DNA from: Luscinia megarhynchos
Lineage: Eukaryota > Chordata > Aves > Passeriformes > Turdidae
Length of the DNA: 64,000 nt
Reading direction: 5' to 3'
Assembly (NCBI GenBank): GCA_034336665.1
Contig: JAPFBE010000032.1
Location: forward strand, 3,968,001-4,032,000
Positions 32,933 through 44,265 of this stretch are shown here, in pieces. Below the pieces are notes generated by a model. The model saw only the letters and a list, made by a program, of their open reading frames with translations. It made no database searches and had not been told where the DNA came from. A program made the position numbers and the translations under genes. Numbering within the stretch: position 1 is the first letter of the stretch; each line of letters begins with the position of its first letter.

Positions 32933-34606
32933 ATGCGAATGGTTGTGACCCTTGTAGTCATTGCCACGACTATAATAAGAGCCAAAGCAACACCACATCA
33001 GTACAATGTAACCGAGATTTACTAATGCCAAGGGAAAGCTTACAATTCCTACTCTCATAGGGCTTTGAGCAGAATGTTAAGGGTCAGTAATGCAAGTATG
33101 TGGAAAGGGAGAAATGTTTGGGGATGTGAATATGCATTCATACAAGATGGATTCCATGAGGCTCACCATCCACCCATGGAACTCATCCAAGTTGGTCCTG
33201 GATACTGTGACAAATGCTTGACCAGGTGTCCTGAATTTAGACTTAAAATGGAAGGATATGCAGAAAAAGGGTTTGATCTCGATATTAACATCACTCAATA
33301 CTGCATTGAGTTTCACAAAATCAAAGCCAAACAGCCCAACCAGTGTCAAAGAGAGCTGTAACAATTCAGACTCAAATTATTTCAGAGGAAAATTAACAAC
33401 CTATCATTCCCACAATTACTAAAATTGAGCCATATACTATCATGAAAATAGGAATTCAGAAACTGCTAACTAACCCAGAATGGTCTCTGAAGTGAGTAGA
33501 AAAAGGAATGCAAGTAAATGCTTCTGCCATTTGGCCAGAATGTGCCTCATTTCTCAAAACTCCTTTTCTGGATTTGACTACTTGGCTTCAAAACTCTATG
33601 CCCTCTAGTTTTAAGAAAAAGAAATTTTACTTGGTTATTAAGAACAGGATTGGGAGTTTTAAATACAATGGATTCGGAAGTGTTAATGAACAGATTGACT
33701 GTGATGGGAAGCAATTTAGTTAAATTACAGCAACCTTTGCAATCTTCTTTGTTAGCACTAGGTAACAATTATTGGAAAATGACCAAAATATTACCAGAAT
33801 GGGAAAATATAGAAGAGCAAGTCCATGAGGTAATAATTAAGCACTAGGCACAGCTAGTGCGAACATTTCTCTGACTCTTGGATGTACTCAAGCACAAATG
33901 TGGATGCAGTCAGTGGCTGCCGCAGTTATTAGGTGAGGTGAGGAAAGAATATTCCCTGCTGTAATTTGCAAAATTGTTTGGGAAAATGCATCTAAAATGG
34001 AAAGAGAGCTTCAATCTTGGTGAGTCTTGGTCAATCTTACCTATGACCCTGTGACAAATGTGGTGACAGCTTTCTTTTTAACTATACACAATGCATCTGT
34101 GAGCTTGATACATCCAATAGTTGCTCTAGGACTAAATCATGAAGGGACTGTGTTGTATCCCTCTGAACATAGCATGTGGTCACGAGAAATTGAAGGAAAA
34201 TGGCAGACCATTAACTTAGAGCCCTGTTCTATGAGGAAACAATTGGGATATATATGTGAGGGAACATTGGAAAATGACAAAGACACTTGCCTGGACACAG
34301 ACCAAAGGATTTGCCACTTTAAAATGCATCTAATTAACCAGACAACTTCACTTGTGTATATAGGACAAGGTTGTGTCTGTCTCAGAACAGCATGTCCCAC
34401 CCTAATTCTAGATGACCAAATCGTGCATGAAACTCAATTCATGTGTTTGCAGTTTTGCTAAAATCAAAGGATGCGACTTTTCCTATTGTTCACCTGTAAT
34501 AATCACATCAGTACATAAAGGCAAACCTGGTTACTGTGCAGGAAATATTGCCTGTGCCTATAGGAATGAATTTAACCCTAGTCGCTCAGCTACTGAAACG
34601 TCATGA
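32933..34606 (+). pseudogene. env: Env-like gene of provirus H, unusual type, broken and 3' truncated
   Basis: After integrase an ATG at 32933 opens a signal-peptide-like segment (MRMVVTLVVIATTIIRAKA). Further frames hold Cys-rich text: 33065-33358 (CDKCLTRCPEF, CEYAF), 33650-33847 (heptad-like, MNRLTVMGSNLVKLQQPL) and 34027-34461, with many Cys and NXT/NXS sites, then CDFSYCSPV. I do not see the gammaretroviral CWLC, the LQNRR-like immunosuppressive segment or the CX6CC motif. A coiled coil followed by a Cys-rich domain suggests a fusion subunit of another Env class. No membrane anchor is left because the 3' end is lost. Env identity comes mainly from position, signal peptide and glycosylation sites. 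Confidence 0.6.
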
Positions 34607-34623
34607 ATTAGGATGTCAAATTA

Positions 34624-34687
34624 ATTTTGTCCGTCACAGTTGAGTATCGATATTAGACCAATACTCATATTTTGGTAAATCAGTCAG
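34624..34687 (+). repeat. Remnant of the 3' LTR end of provirus H
   Basis: TTGTCCGTCACAGTTGAGTA through TTTTGGTAAATCAGT repeats 27040-27098 with a few substitutions. The upstream part of this LTR is absent, and env sequence reaches almost to it. Confidence 0.75.
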
Positions 34688-34844
34688 GCTATAGGGACTT
34701 CTCCATAAGAAGAAAAAGCACTTTTCTTGTGGCTTCACTTTCCACGAAATAGCAGCCACCTGGGAATCTGCAATCGTGAACCTCCTCCTGTAGGTACTCG
34801 CTGTGTCTTTGTATCCAACAGACGAATAGGGACAAAACTCATTA

Positions 34845-35340
34845 AACCTGTATTTAGTAAAAGTTACTGTAGCATTTATTAAGTGGGTAAGAAACAGAGG
34901 GTTTTACAAAGGGTAGCTCTTTAGCAGCCCAGAGTAAAACAACACGTGGGTTTGAGCAATGGGGTAAGGAGGAGGGGGAGGGGGAGAAGGCAGAGAGGGA
35001 GAAAAGAGAGAAAGAGAGAGCAGAGAGAGAAAAGAGGAGAGCGAAGAGAGGATGCAAGAGAGGGGAGAGAAAGTAATGGAATAAAAAGGGTATTGAGGTA
35101 ATAGAGGAGGGAGAGGAGAAGTGGGAGAAGAGAGGGAAAGAAGAGAGAGGAAGCAAGAAAGAGAGAACAAGAGAGCGATTTCCTGTTTGCAATACAGTAA
35201 AACATCTTCCATAATGAATATTCTAATTTTCACTAACCAATGTACTACAAGATGCAAATTCTATAGCATTTACATAGAGCCTATAGGAATCATGATATTA
35301 GCATAGTATGTTACATTTTAAACTCTAAGATCTAATCTAT
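34845..35340 (-). repeat. LTR-like sequence with long GA-rich tract
   Basis: TTTATT near 34876 (AATAAA on minus) is followed by about 230 bases of nearly pure purine (34960-35190), then ATAATGAATATTCTAATTTTC and CCTATAGGAATCATG. The same order with a shorter GA tract is at 28310-28720. Antisense Ser/Leu/Phe-rich frames are simply the CT complement. A related GA tract is at 50050-50130. Confidence 0.55.
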
Positions 35341-36340
35341 GGGCGGGGGCAAGTCTTTTGTGAGCTTTTGGGTTGCTCTCTGGCCGAGACTATTGTTTAA
35401 TCAAGAAGGGATTGCCTTCAGGGGCTATCCTATTGTTTCATGGTAATTCAGCAACTAAGGCTTTCCTGCCACATCCTCCCCAACATCCTCCCATCTTCAC
35501 AGCCTTCCCAGGCACTGTGCTTATGGGCCATGTTAGACTCATAGGGTATTTACTTTTAATAATGAACTGTTCAAAAGTTCTCTTTATCTCTCTTTCTCTC
35601 TGTTCATGCTTCTTCCCCAGGAACAGAGATCCTCTTCTTCCCTAAGGGCAAATGGTTCTCAACACAGGTGCTTTTGCTCAATGATGTATCAAGTGTAACA
35701 CTCCAACCACCCATATCTTTCTCCACATTTTATAAGAATTTTTAGTGTAGTACAGTCCATTCCTATAGCTTACAAAAGGATTTTCAGCCCAAATTCATGG
35801 CATCTCTTCATTCTCCTTTCGTCTGGAATCTGACTCCTGCTTCATTGACTTTGGTGTATCCTCCCTGTTCTTCTTCCTCTCACTCAAGTGAAGATTGAAG
35901 GTCTGCAAGTCTTATCTGAGCATTAGAAGGGTTAAAATCTCACATGGAGAATGCAGAGGCTGTGGCCAGGCCATGCTGGAGCTGTGCCAGGACCTCAGGA
36001 GACTCAGGCAGCACTGGAGGGGCTGGCCCAAGCCAGAAAACAGCAGTGGTTGTTCTGGAAAGGATGGGGGGGGGAGGGTCGGCTGGGATCTCAATCAGCC
36101 TCCCTGGGCCCCAGCTACAGCATCCACTTCTGATAGCCACTCCCTCCTCCCTGCCAGGATATGCCAGCTTCCCAGACAGGGAGACCCGACCCTGCACCCC
36201 CGCCAGGCCCACAGGCCTGCAGTGGAGCCAGGCCCAGGCCCTGTTACCTGCACTCCTGCTGGAAGAGAAAATGGACCTTTCCTGGTTTAGCTCACTTCAA
36301 AATGTAAATTCACGGAGGCAGACCAAATTCTCCAATTGGT
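35341..36340. other. Unassigned sequence, GC-rich in 35940-36270
   Basis: No motif was recognised. The plus frame 35944-36438 is open for 164 codons but low in complexity and runs into antisense class III gag, so I do not call it a gene. Confidence 0.3.
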
Positions 36341-36351
36341 TTCTCAGGCTG

Positions 36352-37030
36352 TTAAAAACCAACCCAGCCTCCAGTTGGTACAATCAACTCACAGAGGAAG
36401 TTCTTAAGGAGAAAACTTCCATGGATGCCCTCTTCTAGGTGCCAAGTAACGCGAAAGCAGCACAATTTGGCTCTGACTTTGGAGCCTGTGACTCGCACCT
36501 GTGCTGCATTGATCTTCCTCACCTCCTCCCTTATCTCCCTCATTTCTTCTTGAAGGCTCTTAACCATAGCAGAGACATGAGCCTACATCGGGCGATTGAT
36601 CATGCTCTCATAATTCCCAAGCTTGTTGGCAACAGAACATAGTCTCTCAGTTGTTATCGGCATTAATTGTTGCAATGAAGGTGGTGTATTGAGAAGGTCC
36701 TAGATTTGCCAAATTCTACAACATCTGCCCTGTGCACCTGGCCTTGTCAGGGTCATTATCATGCTGTCCACCACTCCTAAAGAGTACCTCCAATACTGCC
36801 AGTTCTCTCAGCTGTTGGATCCCTTCCGCAATGATCTTCCAGTGCATTCTGTAATGGTACTCCTGCATTCTCTCTCTGTGGACAGACGTCTCTCTTACAC
36901 TCATTAAAAGCCAGTCCCAGAGGGAAAGGGGCCATGGCTCCCTTACAAATTCCTGATCCTCACCTGAGTCCTGGGTCAAGGGTCCCAAATTCCTTGCCTC
37001 AGTACAATCCGGTTGCATGCCTGTAACCAT
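36352..37030 (-). pseudogene. gag: Class III Gag fragment
   Basis: The minus frame 37030-36716 reads CTEARNLGPLTQDSGEDQEF, then GIQQLRELAVLEVLF. These parallel the D Gag motifs GTEARHLGSLSHDLVIDQG and GIQRLREMAVAEIIF. The frame at 36567-36352 has SLQEEMREIREEVRKI, parallel to the D coiled-coil segment NLEAKMEENHKRLREEI. It is a fragment only; no protease or PBS is nearby. Confidence 0.7.
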
Positions 37031-37985
37031 AAGGTCCTGTTGGAGTCAGTGAGTCGAGGGTCTCTGAATTCTTCAGAGAGAAATCAGAGTGCAGGGATTG
37101 AATTAAAGCCTTTGGATGGATTGAAATATATTAAGCGACACACATAAGGTAGAGGTGTAAGCTTAAGTTTTAGGATAAGTAAGTCAGTAAGTTTTAGTAT
37201 GAGTTCTAATGCTTTTAATAAGTGAAAGATTTAGATGCCAAAGTAGAAGTGCGAGTTCTAGTGAAGGTTGCAAAACATACTAATGTTTTCAGTAGAGGCT
37301 CCAGGACCGTGGTTGTAGACAGTACTTAGACATAATAGAGCTATAGTAAGAATATTGCTTACATTTTTCAGATAGAACAAGATAGGTTGCATGCATAGTC
37401 TATACATAATCTAGTGTGTTAAGAAACTAGAATTCCAATAGGTTAAGAAGTGGTGGTCCAAGTTTGTGTTATAGCTTGTTGGGAAGTTTCTATATAAGAG
37501 TATATATTGGGAAGAGTTGGTGCTTTTTGCCAGTGCCTTTTCTGCTTTTTTGCCATTGCTTTTTTGCTTTTGTTCACCGTCAACTTCAACACCTGAGAAG
37601 AAGATAGGAGCTGCGGCAGCATCATCAGCCCCACTGGGACCTCAGGGAACAGCTTCTGCTTCAATTTGGGACTATTAATTTATATTGACAGTATTGCAAA
37701 TACTTAGAAACCGGTTTCTTTAAAACAATTAATTATAGGAAAATTAAAACTCAGTGTTGACATTTGGATAAATGTCCACTCATATCTGAGCAATAACAAA
37801 TCACCAAATATAGATGATGTGTATTCAAATAAAATACAAAATACCTTATTATACTTTCAATTATTAAAATACCTAATATTATTAAAATACCTTCACCATT
37901 CTTAAAAATTTCAGCATCTTTTTTGACAACAATGCAAAAACAAACACCTTTAGTTTAACATACAAGAAGTGAAAATAGAACTGAG
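37031..37985. other. AT-rich stretch without gene
   Basis: A TATATAAGAGTATATA segment occurs near 37492 and long AT-rich text near 37680-37960. This may be LTR sequence of the class III fragment on its left, but no boundary was found. Confidence 0.3.
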
Positions 37986-37989
37986 TCTT

Positions 37990-39789
37990 TTATCATGTTC
38001 CCTTGCTCTGCTTGATCTCCACAATATAGATAAAGCAGCTCTTGGTGTCTCTCCATTCCCGATTCCCCCTCCCCTCTGCAGCACTTGACCCGTGCATGGC
38101 AGGGGGGGAGCAGCGGGGGTGCTGCCGGAGCCTCTTTTGGGAGCGGGGCAGCGGCGCTCCCCCTCCCTTGGTGAGCCCCGGGCTGGTGACCTCACGCTGC
38201 TGTGCCCTCGGCCCGAGCGGGCTCCGTCCGAGCAACTGCCCTACAAATTGCTTAAAAGATGTTAAATTTTTCTCCTTTGACTTTACAAAGCATGAATTTC
38301 TCTCCCCTTCTGAATCTGTCTTTCCCTGAAGCAGGGCAATCCTCCCTCTGTGTCTGGGCTCTGTGTCCCTATCGCTGACACTTGCGGGTTTTGTGTCCCT
38401 CGCGTCCGCCAGGCCTGGGGCGGGGGTCGTCCCACCCGGCACCTCCCTCGGGGCCGGGGCCGCTCCCGAGGCCTCGCCCGTGCCCGGGGCCACACGCGCG
38501 TCCACGCCCGCGCGCTTGGGATCGAGTTCGACGCAGCCTTTGCTGCCGCCGCCGCTCCCCTCTTTGGGCTGAGGGCTGCCCGCACGGTCCCGCCTTTCTG
38601 CGTCCCAGCCGCCGCCGCAGATTGCCGCTCCCCGGACATCCCTGTGGCTAAACGCACCAAGTCGGCGCTTTCCCCCCGCTATCTTCGCGGTCCCGACCCC
38701 TTCCCCTGTGCCCCCCCGCGGCCCGGAGAGTCGCCTGTAGCGCCCTCCCGCCTTCTGGGCTCAGGATTTTTGAAGGGGTGAAGAAGCAAAAATCTAAGTT
38801 CTCTAACTCACTTGGAAATATTTCTAACTTAATTTTTCTAGACCTTAGATAAGGTATTGTGGATTTTGAATAAAGCACCATGGGTAATTCAGGGAAAATG
38901 GGTGATTCTGGAGATTCTAACATTTCAAGAAATACACTCTGACCTTTCTCAGGTCCTTCAATTATATTAATTGCACTTTGCTGATAGCAAGAGTGGGCCT
39001 GCTGCTGGCCAGGCCTTTGCTGAACCGCCTGCTGCTGGCAGGGCAGCCATAAACTTCCCTCCCCCAGCTGATGGCTAGGTGAGAATCCTTCCCCAGTCTC
39101 TGAGGGACTGTTGATTGCTTTCTGCCGAGGAGAGACTGGATAAAGCTACACTTTCGGGAGACAAAACTTCTAATATTATCCTAGCTGCAGTTAGAAGGTC
39201 CTTTGCTCCCTTATCTCTCAGAGTTGCAGACTGATATAAATCACAATTAACTTCTTGGCAGAACCCTGTTGTAAATAGCACATTTGTTTCTGCCTGTGGG
39301 TAATGAAGCCTCCCCCACACAAGTAAATCTCTGAATTTCTTCTCTGTGACAGAGACAGGATGAACAGAAGCTAAACTTTTTAAAGTGGATAGTAGAGTGA
39401 GCTGTTCCTGGCTGAGAGTTCTGCCTATAGTGCTCCTATAGTGTGTCTGAAATCTGAACCATCTTACCCAAAAGCAATTTGTCCAAAATCGATTCGGAGG
39501 TTCCTGAAACCGAGCAGCAGTGCACAGGAGCGAGGCTTCCCGGGACACCTCCTCTCCGACTCGTGTCTGGAACTCGGATTTTCTTGACAGAGGGCCAGAG
39601 ATCTCCTCCCCAGTCCTCTTCAATGGCGTGCCTCTTCTGAAGCTCGGTCTTCTGGGGGTCTGTACCTGCCTTTGCAGGCTACAAGGACCAACCAGGGTCT
39701 GTGCCAAATGTCTGGGTCCAGGGGTCCGCACCCACCTTTGTGGGCTGCGGCCACACCCAGGGTCCGCACCCACCTTTGTGGGCTGCGGC
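37990..39789 (-). pseudogene. gag: Gag (MA and linker) of provirus I, betaretrovirus-like, truncated
   Basis: The frame begins next to the PBS and runs open to 39075. After a repetitive leader-like start it contains LSQEQLTLLSTLKSLASVHP, FRDLLVWGRLHYPQAETNVL and GAKDLLTAARIILEVLSPES, a helical matrix-like domain in the style of betaretroviral MA. Below 39075 the same strand continues through 38923-38648 and a very CpG-rich, Arg/Ala/Pro-rich part (38660-37993) that may encode the linker between MA and CA. No capsid, NC or pol of this provirus follows. The exact start codon is not clear. Confidence 0.6.
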
Positions 39790-39807
39790 TCACCCAGAGG
39801 GACGCCA
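39790..39807 (-). promoter_or_regulatory. Primer binding site, tRNA-Asn type
   Basis: On minus it reads TGGCGTCCCTCTGGGTGA. The first ten bases complement the 3' end of tRNA-Asn, and the rest fits after a small indel. Two bases separate it from the LTR. Confidence 0.6.
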
Positions 39808-39809
39808 AA

Positions 39810-40500
39810 TGTCACTGCCCGAGGTGTCTCCTTAGACTTGAGATCACCTCAGGAGGGCATAAAGGTGGTCTGGAACCCAGTTCTTTCTGATGCCCGCCGA
39901 AGAGAGACTGCATGAGGCTGTTCTTAGAGGTTTTCATGGTTGTTTATTCTTTCTTATCTCAGGATTGCTTTGTCCAGCAAGCAACGGTCTGCTCGCTAGA
40001 CGTCCAAGGCAGAATCTGCCTGGTAGAGTCAGGACTTATCTTTTATAGTCTAAATTACGTGCTATATGTTTATAACAATTTTCCAATACAATACAGTCTT
40101 ATAGCATGGTCCAGCTTTGTTCACATCCAATCTGAAAGTGCCAGCATGTCACCCAGCATGGATGACACGGAGAAGAAGGAGGAAGAAGTATCCACACCCC
40201 AATTTCTCCATCTTGGCCACGAACTCCTTAATATAAACATTCTAAAAATCTACTTATTCTACATTCTAACAGTCTAATTTACACTCTATTTATTTTTGCA
40301 GCTTGCATTTCTTTTCTCAATGTTGGTAAATTGTTCCAAGGAGCTGAATCCAGCCCCTGAGACACCTGGGTCTCATTCGAGGGTCTTTGGGGACCCCGCC
40401 AGTGGGGTCTTGAATCTCCCAGGGAATCCAGAGGAATACTCTGGACTCCCATACCGGGGCAGGAGGGCTGGTGTGCTGTTGGCTCATTGCAAGCTGCATT
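39810..40500 (-). repeat. 5' LTR of provirus I, right edge uncertain
   Basis: It starts at TGTCACTGCCCGAGG (39810, the U5 end on minus). TTGTTTATTCTTTCTTATCT near 39938 gives a minus-strand AATAAA. The same 20-base word and similar neighbouring text appear at 63721-63740, so the two LTRs are one family. The right edge may lie between 40290 and 40550. Confidence 0.65.
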
Positions 40501-40559
40501 AGGAGCTCACAACGGGTGTATCTGGAGCAGTCCATCCTCATTGTCCGGGGTTGTTATGG

Positions 40560-41345
40560 ACCACAGTGGCAGTGTCATTCAGCAACCAATATTGTACAAC
40601 TCAACATTACAGACTGTTCTCAGCCAAAAATCAAATCCCCTCAAGGTACACATCGTGTTTCCCCCTCCCTCTGCATTACGCACCACGTGTAACCAGGTCC
40701 TTGAGCCAAAGCAATCCCAGGGATGGATTTACCTTTGCTTGAAGCAGGACTAATCCAGACTGACTTTTTAGCATATTCCTCATATGCACCATGGGGACAT
40801 TATCCCCTTCTATGGTACATGGAGGTTTTGATTGGGTAGAGTCAGATTGATATGTGGAGCCTCCAGTATTAACTAACCAGATGGCCTTGTAGATACTGAT
40901 GTTTGAAGGTTCCACCAGCCATTGCTTTCAATGTGATTTTAACAGTCCATTGCACCGTTGAACTTTTACAGAGGCTGGTGCATGACAGAGAATATGATAC
41001 ACCCACTCAATCCTGAGTTCTCTGTCTATATTTTTACATTGAGTCCCATTGGGTGACTCAGTTCTTTCTGGGGTGCCATGTGGCCACAGGACTTGCTTTT
41101 CAGGGCCCAAAAGGGTGTTCCAGGCAGTGGTGTGAGGCACAGGATATGTCTCCAGCCATCCAGTAGTCATCTCCACCAGTGTAAGCACGTAGCACTTGCC
41201 TTTTCTGGTTTGCAGGAGTATGATGTAATCAGTCTGCCAGGCCTCCTCATATTTATATTTTGACCATCGTCCCCCATACAACAGGGGCTTTACCTGCTTG
41301 GCCTGCTTGATCACAGCACGTTTCACAGTTATGGATAATCTAGGT
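40560..41345 (-). pseudogene. pol: Integrase of provirus J (class III)
   Basis: The frame 41326-40928 has QAKQVKPLLYGGRWSKYKY, WQTDYIILLQTRKGK with the first catalytic Asp, ESPNGTQCKN where the second Asp of DNG is Pro-Asn, and SVKVQRCNGLL where the catalytic Glu is Gln. 40915-40676 continues the C-terminal region (NTGGSTYQSD, GLLWLKDLV). All of this follows the order in proviruses C and D. Two of three catalytic residues are lost. Confidence 0.78.
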
Positions 41346-41479
41346 TATAGTGTTGGTGGTTAAGTCCACCCCTTGATCATGAGCCCATCTATATGTCCCA
41401 TCTCTTCCCTGATGACCTGAGGCATCATGGGCCCACTGAGACAGAAATAATTAATTATTGTTGCCAGTCCAGATCCACT

Positions 41480-42480
41480 TGAGATACTTTAAACTTGGCA
41501 CCTTGATCCACCTTTCCTTTCTTCAGTAGCCCAAATCTTGGATGCGTGTGCATCTACATAACATATTTTTACAGAAAACTTCTCTACCTGGGCAGTGATG
41601 TCTTTCCACAATTCAGCAGCCCAGATGGGTTTCCCTCTGTGCTGCCAATTGGTCTTTTTCCATAAGTCTAGCCATCCCCATGGTGTTTGCCACCATCCAT
41701 GCGTCAGTGTAGAGGTAAAATGCTGGCCATTTCTCTCATTCAGCGATATCTAAAGCTAGCTGGATGGCTTTCAACTCTGCAGCCTGACTTAGTCCATCTT
41801 GTCCCTCAATAGCTTCTGCAACTTACTGCATAGCACTCCATATGACAGCTTTCCATTTTTGATATATCCCTATGATACAGCAGAACCCATCAGTGAACAG
41901 TGTGTGTCACTTCATTTTCTGATAGCTGATTATATGGTGGAGTCTCCTCAGCACATAGCCTTTTCCTCCTCTGATGATGATAGTCTGAAATTTTTGCCTT
42001 CAGACCAGTTCGTGATGACTTCCAAGATCCCTGGGAGATTTGGATTTCCTATTTGAGTTTGCTGTGTGATGAGCACAATCCACGTATTCCACACCACATC
42101 AGTGGCAGGACGTGTGGAAAGGACTTTCCCTTTGAACATCCAGCCCAGCACTGGCACTCAGGGTACCAAAAAGAGCTGTACTTCAGTGCCAATCACTTGT
42201 GAAGCTGCTCAAACTCCCTCATAAGCCGACAGCATCTGTTTTTCAGTTGGGGGTGTAACAGGCCTAGGATCCTTTGTATGCCCAACTTCAGAACCCCAGG
42301 GGTCACCCTAGAGCCTCCCTGGGTACTTTTTGCCAGAGACTCCAGGAACGACCACTCTCCTCAGATGCAATGTAGAACACATTTTTCACATCTTGTCCTG
42401 TCCTGACTGACCAAAGGACTACTGTATGAACAATCTCCTGTTTAATTTGTTCAAAAGCTTGTTGTTTTTCAGGACCCCAC
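41480..42480 (-). pseudogene. pol: RNase H and connection of provirus J (class III), decayed
   Basis: The frame 42157-41948 reads PVLGWMFKGKVLSTRPATDV and LPGILEVITNWSEGKNF, parallel to provirus D connection text. Below it, RNase H text is traceable in several frames (around 41900-41700) with stops. The distal part to 41480 parallels the D region leading to integrase. No functional protein is possible. Confidence 0.65.
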
Positions 42481-43260
42481 TAAAAGTCGTTCTTCTGTGT
42501 CACATGATAGGGTTTACAGTCTGACTGTACTCTGGAATATGCATCCTCCAAAAACCCACAGCACCCTAGGAAAGCCCATGTTTCCTTCTTGCTGATCAGT
42601 GCGGATATAGCTGCTATTTTATTGACCGCATCCTTTTGAATCTGACGATGTCTATCTTGCCATTTTACTCCTAAAAACTGATTTTCCTGGGCAGGCCCTT
42701 TCACCTTACTTTCTTTTATGGCAAAACCAGCCTTCAGGAAGATCTGGATTATCTTCTCCCCTTTCTCAAAAACTTCCTCTGCTGTGTTGCCCCATACAAT
42801 GATGTCATTAATGTATTGCAAGTGTTCTGGAGCCTCGCCCTTTTCCAATGTAGTGTGGATAAGTCCATGGCAAATAGTGGGGCTGTGTTTACACCCCTGG
42901 GGCAGTTCGTTCCAGGTGTGCTGCATACCCTTCCAGTTGAAAACAAACTGTGACCTGCACTCTTCTGCTAAAGGAAAGGAGAAAAATGCATTGGCAATGT
43001 CAGTGGTGGTACCATTTTGCTGCCTTGGACTCCAGCTGGTAATAAAGTTCCAGCATATCCGCCACAGCAGCACTCAGTGGTGACGTGATTTTATTCAGGC
43101 CACTATAGTCCACTGTCAGTCTCCACTCTCCCTTGGACTTACACAGAGGCTGTATGGGGCTACTGAATAGTGAGCGAGTCTTGCTGACCACTCCCTGGCT
43201 CTCTAGTTCATGAATCATCTCATAGATGGGGGTCATGGAGTCCCGGTTGGTGCAGTATTG
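42480..43260 (-). pseudogene. pol: Reverse transcriptase of provirus J (class III)
   Basis: 43236-43000 holds IYEMIHELESQGVVSKTRSL and RLTVDYSGLNKITSPLSAA. 43073-42480 continues with TTDIANAFFSFPLAEECRSQ, LPQGCKHSPTICHGLIH and the active site at 42815-42804, which reads YIND, so the first Asp of the pair is Asn. ENQFLGVKWQDRHRQI follows. A frameshift separates the two parts. Provirus K is inserted 32 bases upstream of 43260, between protease and RT. Confidence 0.8.
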
Positions 43261-43291
43261 CCAATGATTTACTGTTATGATAGCAATTGGT

Positions 43292-43594
43292 TGTTATGAA
43301 GTAGAGTTCCCAGGCAGGCACAAAAGAAAACTCTTTAATTGCAAACATCAGCCTTTTTTAAGCAATTAGACCATTATCTGTTACATTTCATTTAAGCACA
43401 ACAAATGTAATTCAATCAACTACCATAAACCACAATGTGAACACATAATGGTTATATAACTTGTTTTTCTACCTCTAAATCACCTGAATCACTTCCCATA
43501 GTCGTTTTCTACTTAGCCAAAGTAGCAGGCCCGAGCCCTGGTTTTATAAGCGCAACAAGGTCTTTACTTTGTAAGGTTTTACCTATCCACAACA
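43292..43594 (-). repeat. 3' LTR of provirus K (303 bp)
   Basis: On minus it starts TGTTGTGGATAGG and ends CTTCATAACA. It aligns along its length with 47813-48112. Confidence 0.92.
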
Positions 43595-43850
43595 TCTCCC
43601 CCATCTTTGTTTTTTTGTGCAAAGGGTTCATGAACCCTGATGCCAAAACAGTCTTCACCTGTAAGGCCATTATCTTATTAAGACTATTACTGGTCGTCTG
43701 CTGGACATAGGATACAATACATGGAATACAGACCATAATCAATAAAAACCCATCAAAAGCAACCATGCCGCTGACAAAGAGACCGGCAGCATAGGAAGAC
43801 CAAACATGGTGTCCATTGTCTCCAGGAAGTGGAAATAAATGACTACTGTT
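43509..43850 (-). pseudogene. env: Env transmembrane C-terminal fragment in provirus K
   Basis: The minus frame holds a membrane-spanning segment (GFLLIMVCIPCIVSYVQQ) preceded by HHVWSSYAAGLFVSGMVAFD, followed by a cytoplasmic tail with HKKTKMGE that overlaps the purine tract and the start of the LTR. This is the expected place of Env TM. Upstream text to about 44050 has stops. The lineage is unclear; I guess alpha/beta. Confidence 0.55.
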
Positions 43851-44265
43851 CCAAAGCTCATATGACTGGAGCTCAGGGGCCGTGCTGTTTAGGCAGGAGG
43901 GAGTCCATTAGCTGGAAATGATGACTTTAACATTACTGAATATCTTTCTGGAAGTGTGGAACAGGGAATAACTGAAGAAGGTCAGCAGGAGCACAATAAC
44001 ATGATGGTGGGTGCAGTGAGACACAAGGCCTCGGTTGGCAGGCTGTCTCCGTAAGCTTCCAGACACAGCCACGTTCCTGACAGTCCTACCCCTGTTCCTG
44101 CCTTGGCCACGAGGTCTGGATGGTGATTAGGTCATTTTTCCTCTCACTGGATCTCATGTCCTCGGAGGAGATTGATGTTTGTCCAGACCAGCAGGTAGCC
44201 ACTTTGGACCTGTTGACGATAAAACACATGCGTACCTTCTCTCCTAGGTTGGTAAATCAGTTAGG

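Larger units (their letters stand above)
26880..34687 (+). mobile_element. Provirus H: gamma-type with tRNA-Arg-type PBS and unusual env
   Basis: On plus I see the LTR end (to 27096), PBS (27099-27116), a leader and lost gag region interrupted by other repeats (28212-29443), end of protease, RT, RNase H, integrase, env, and a tail (34624-34687) that repeats the last 60 or so bases of the 5' LTR. Most of the 3' LTR is therefore gone. All genes have stops. Confidence 0.85.

Noticed and set aside
34854..35257. Ser/Leu/Pro-rich minus frames as a membrane protein
   Set aside because: They are the complement of the GA-rich tract and are open in all three frames, as expected of CT repeats.
35944..36438. 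164-codon plus frame as a gene
   Set aside because: Low complexity, no motif, and its end overlaps antisense class III gag.
36439..36642. Plus frame with SRDMSLHRAIDHALIIPKL as a gene, since a similar frame occurs antisense at 51446-51799
   Set aside because: Both are the antisense of class III gag sequence, so the similarity reflects gag homology.
38000..38770. CpG-rich segment as a CpG island promoter of a host gene
   Set aside because: No host exon follows on either side, and the minus strand continues the Gag region of provirus I. A CpG-rich retroviral linker is a simpler reading.
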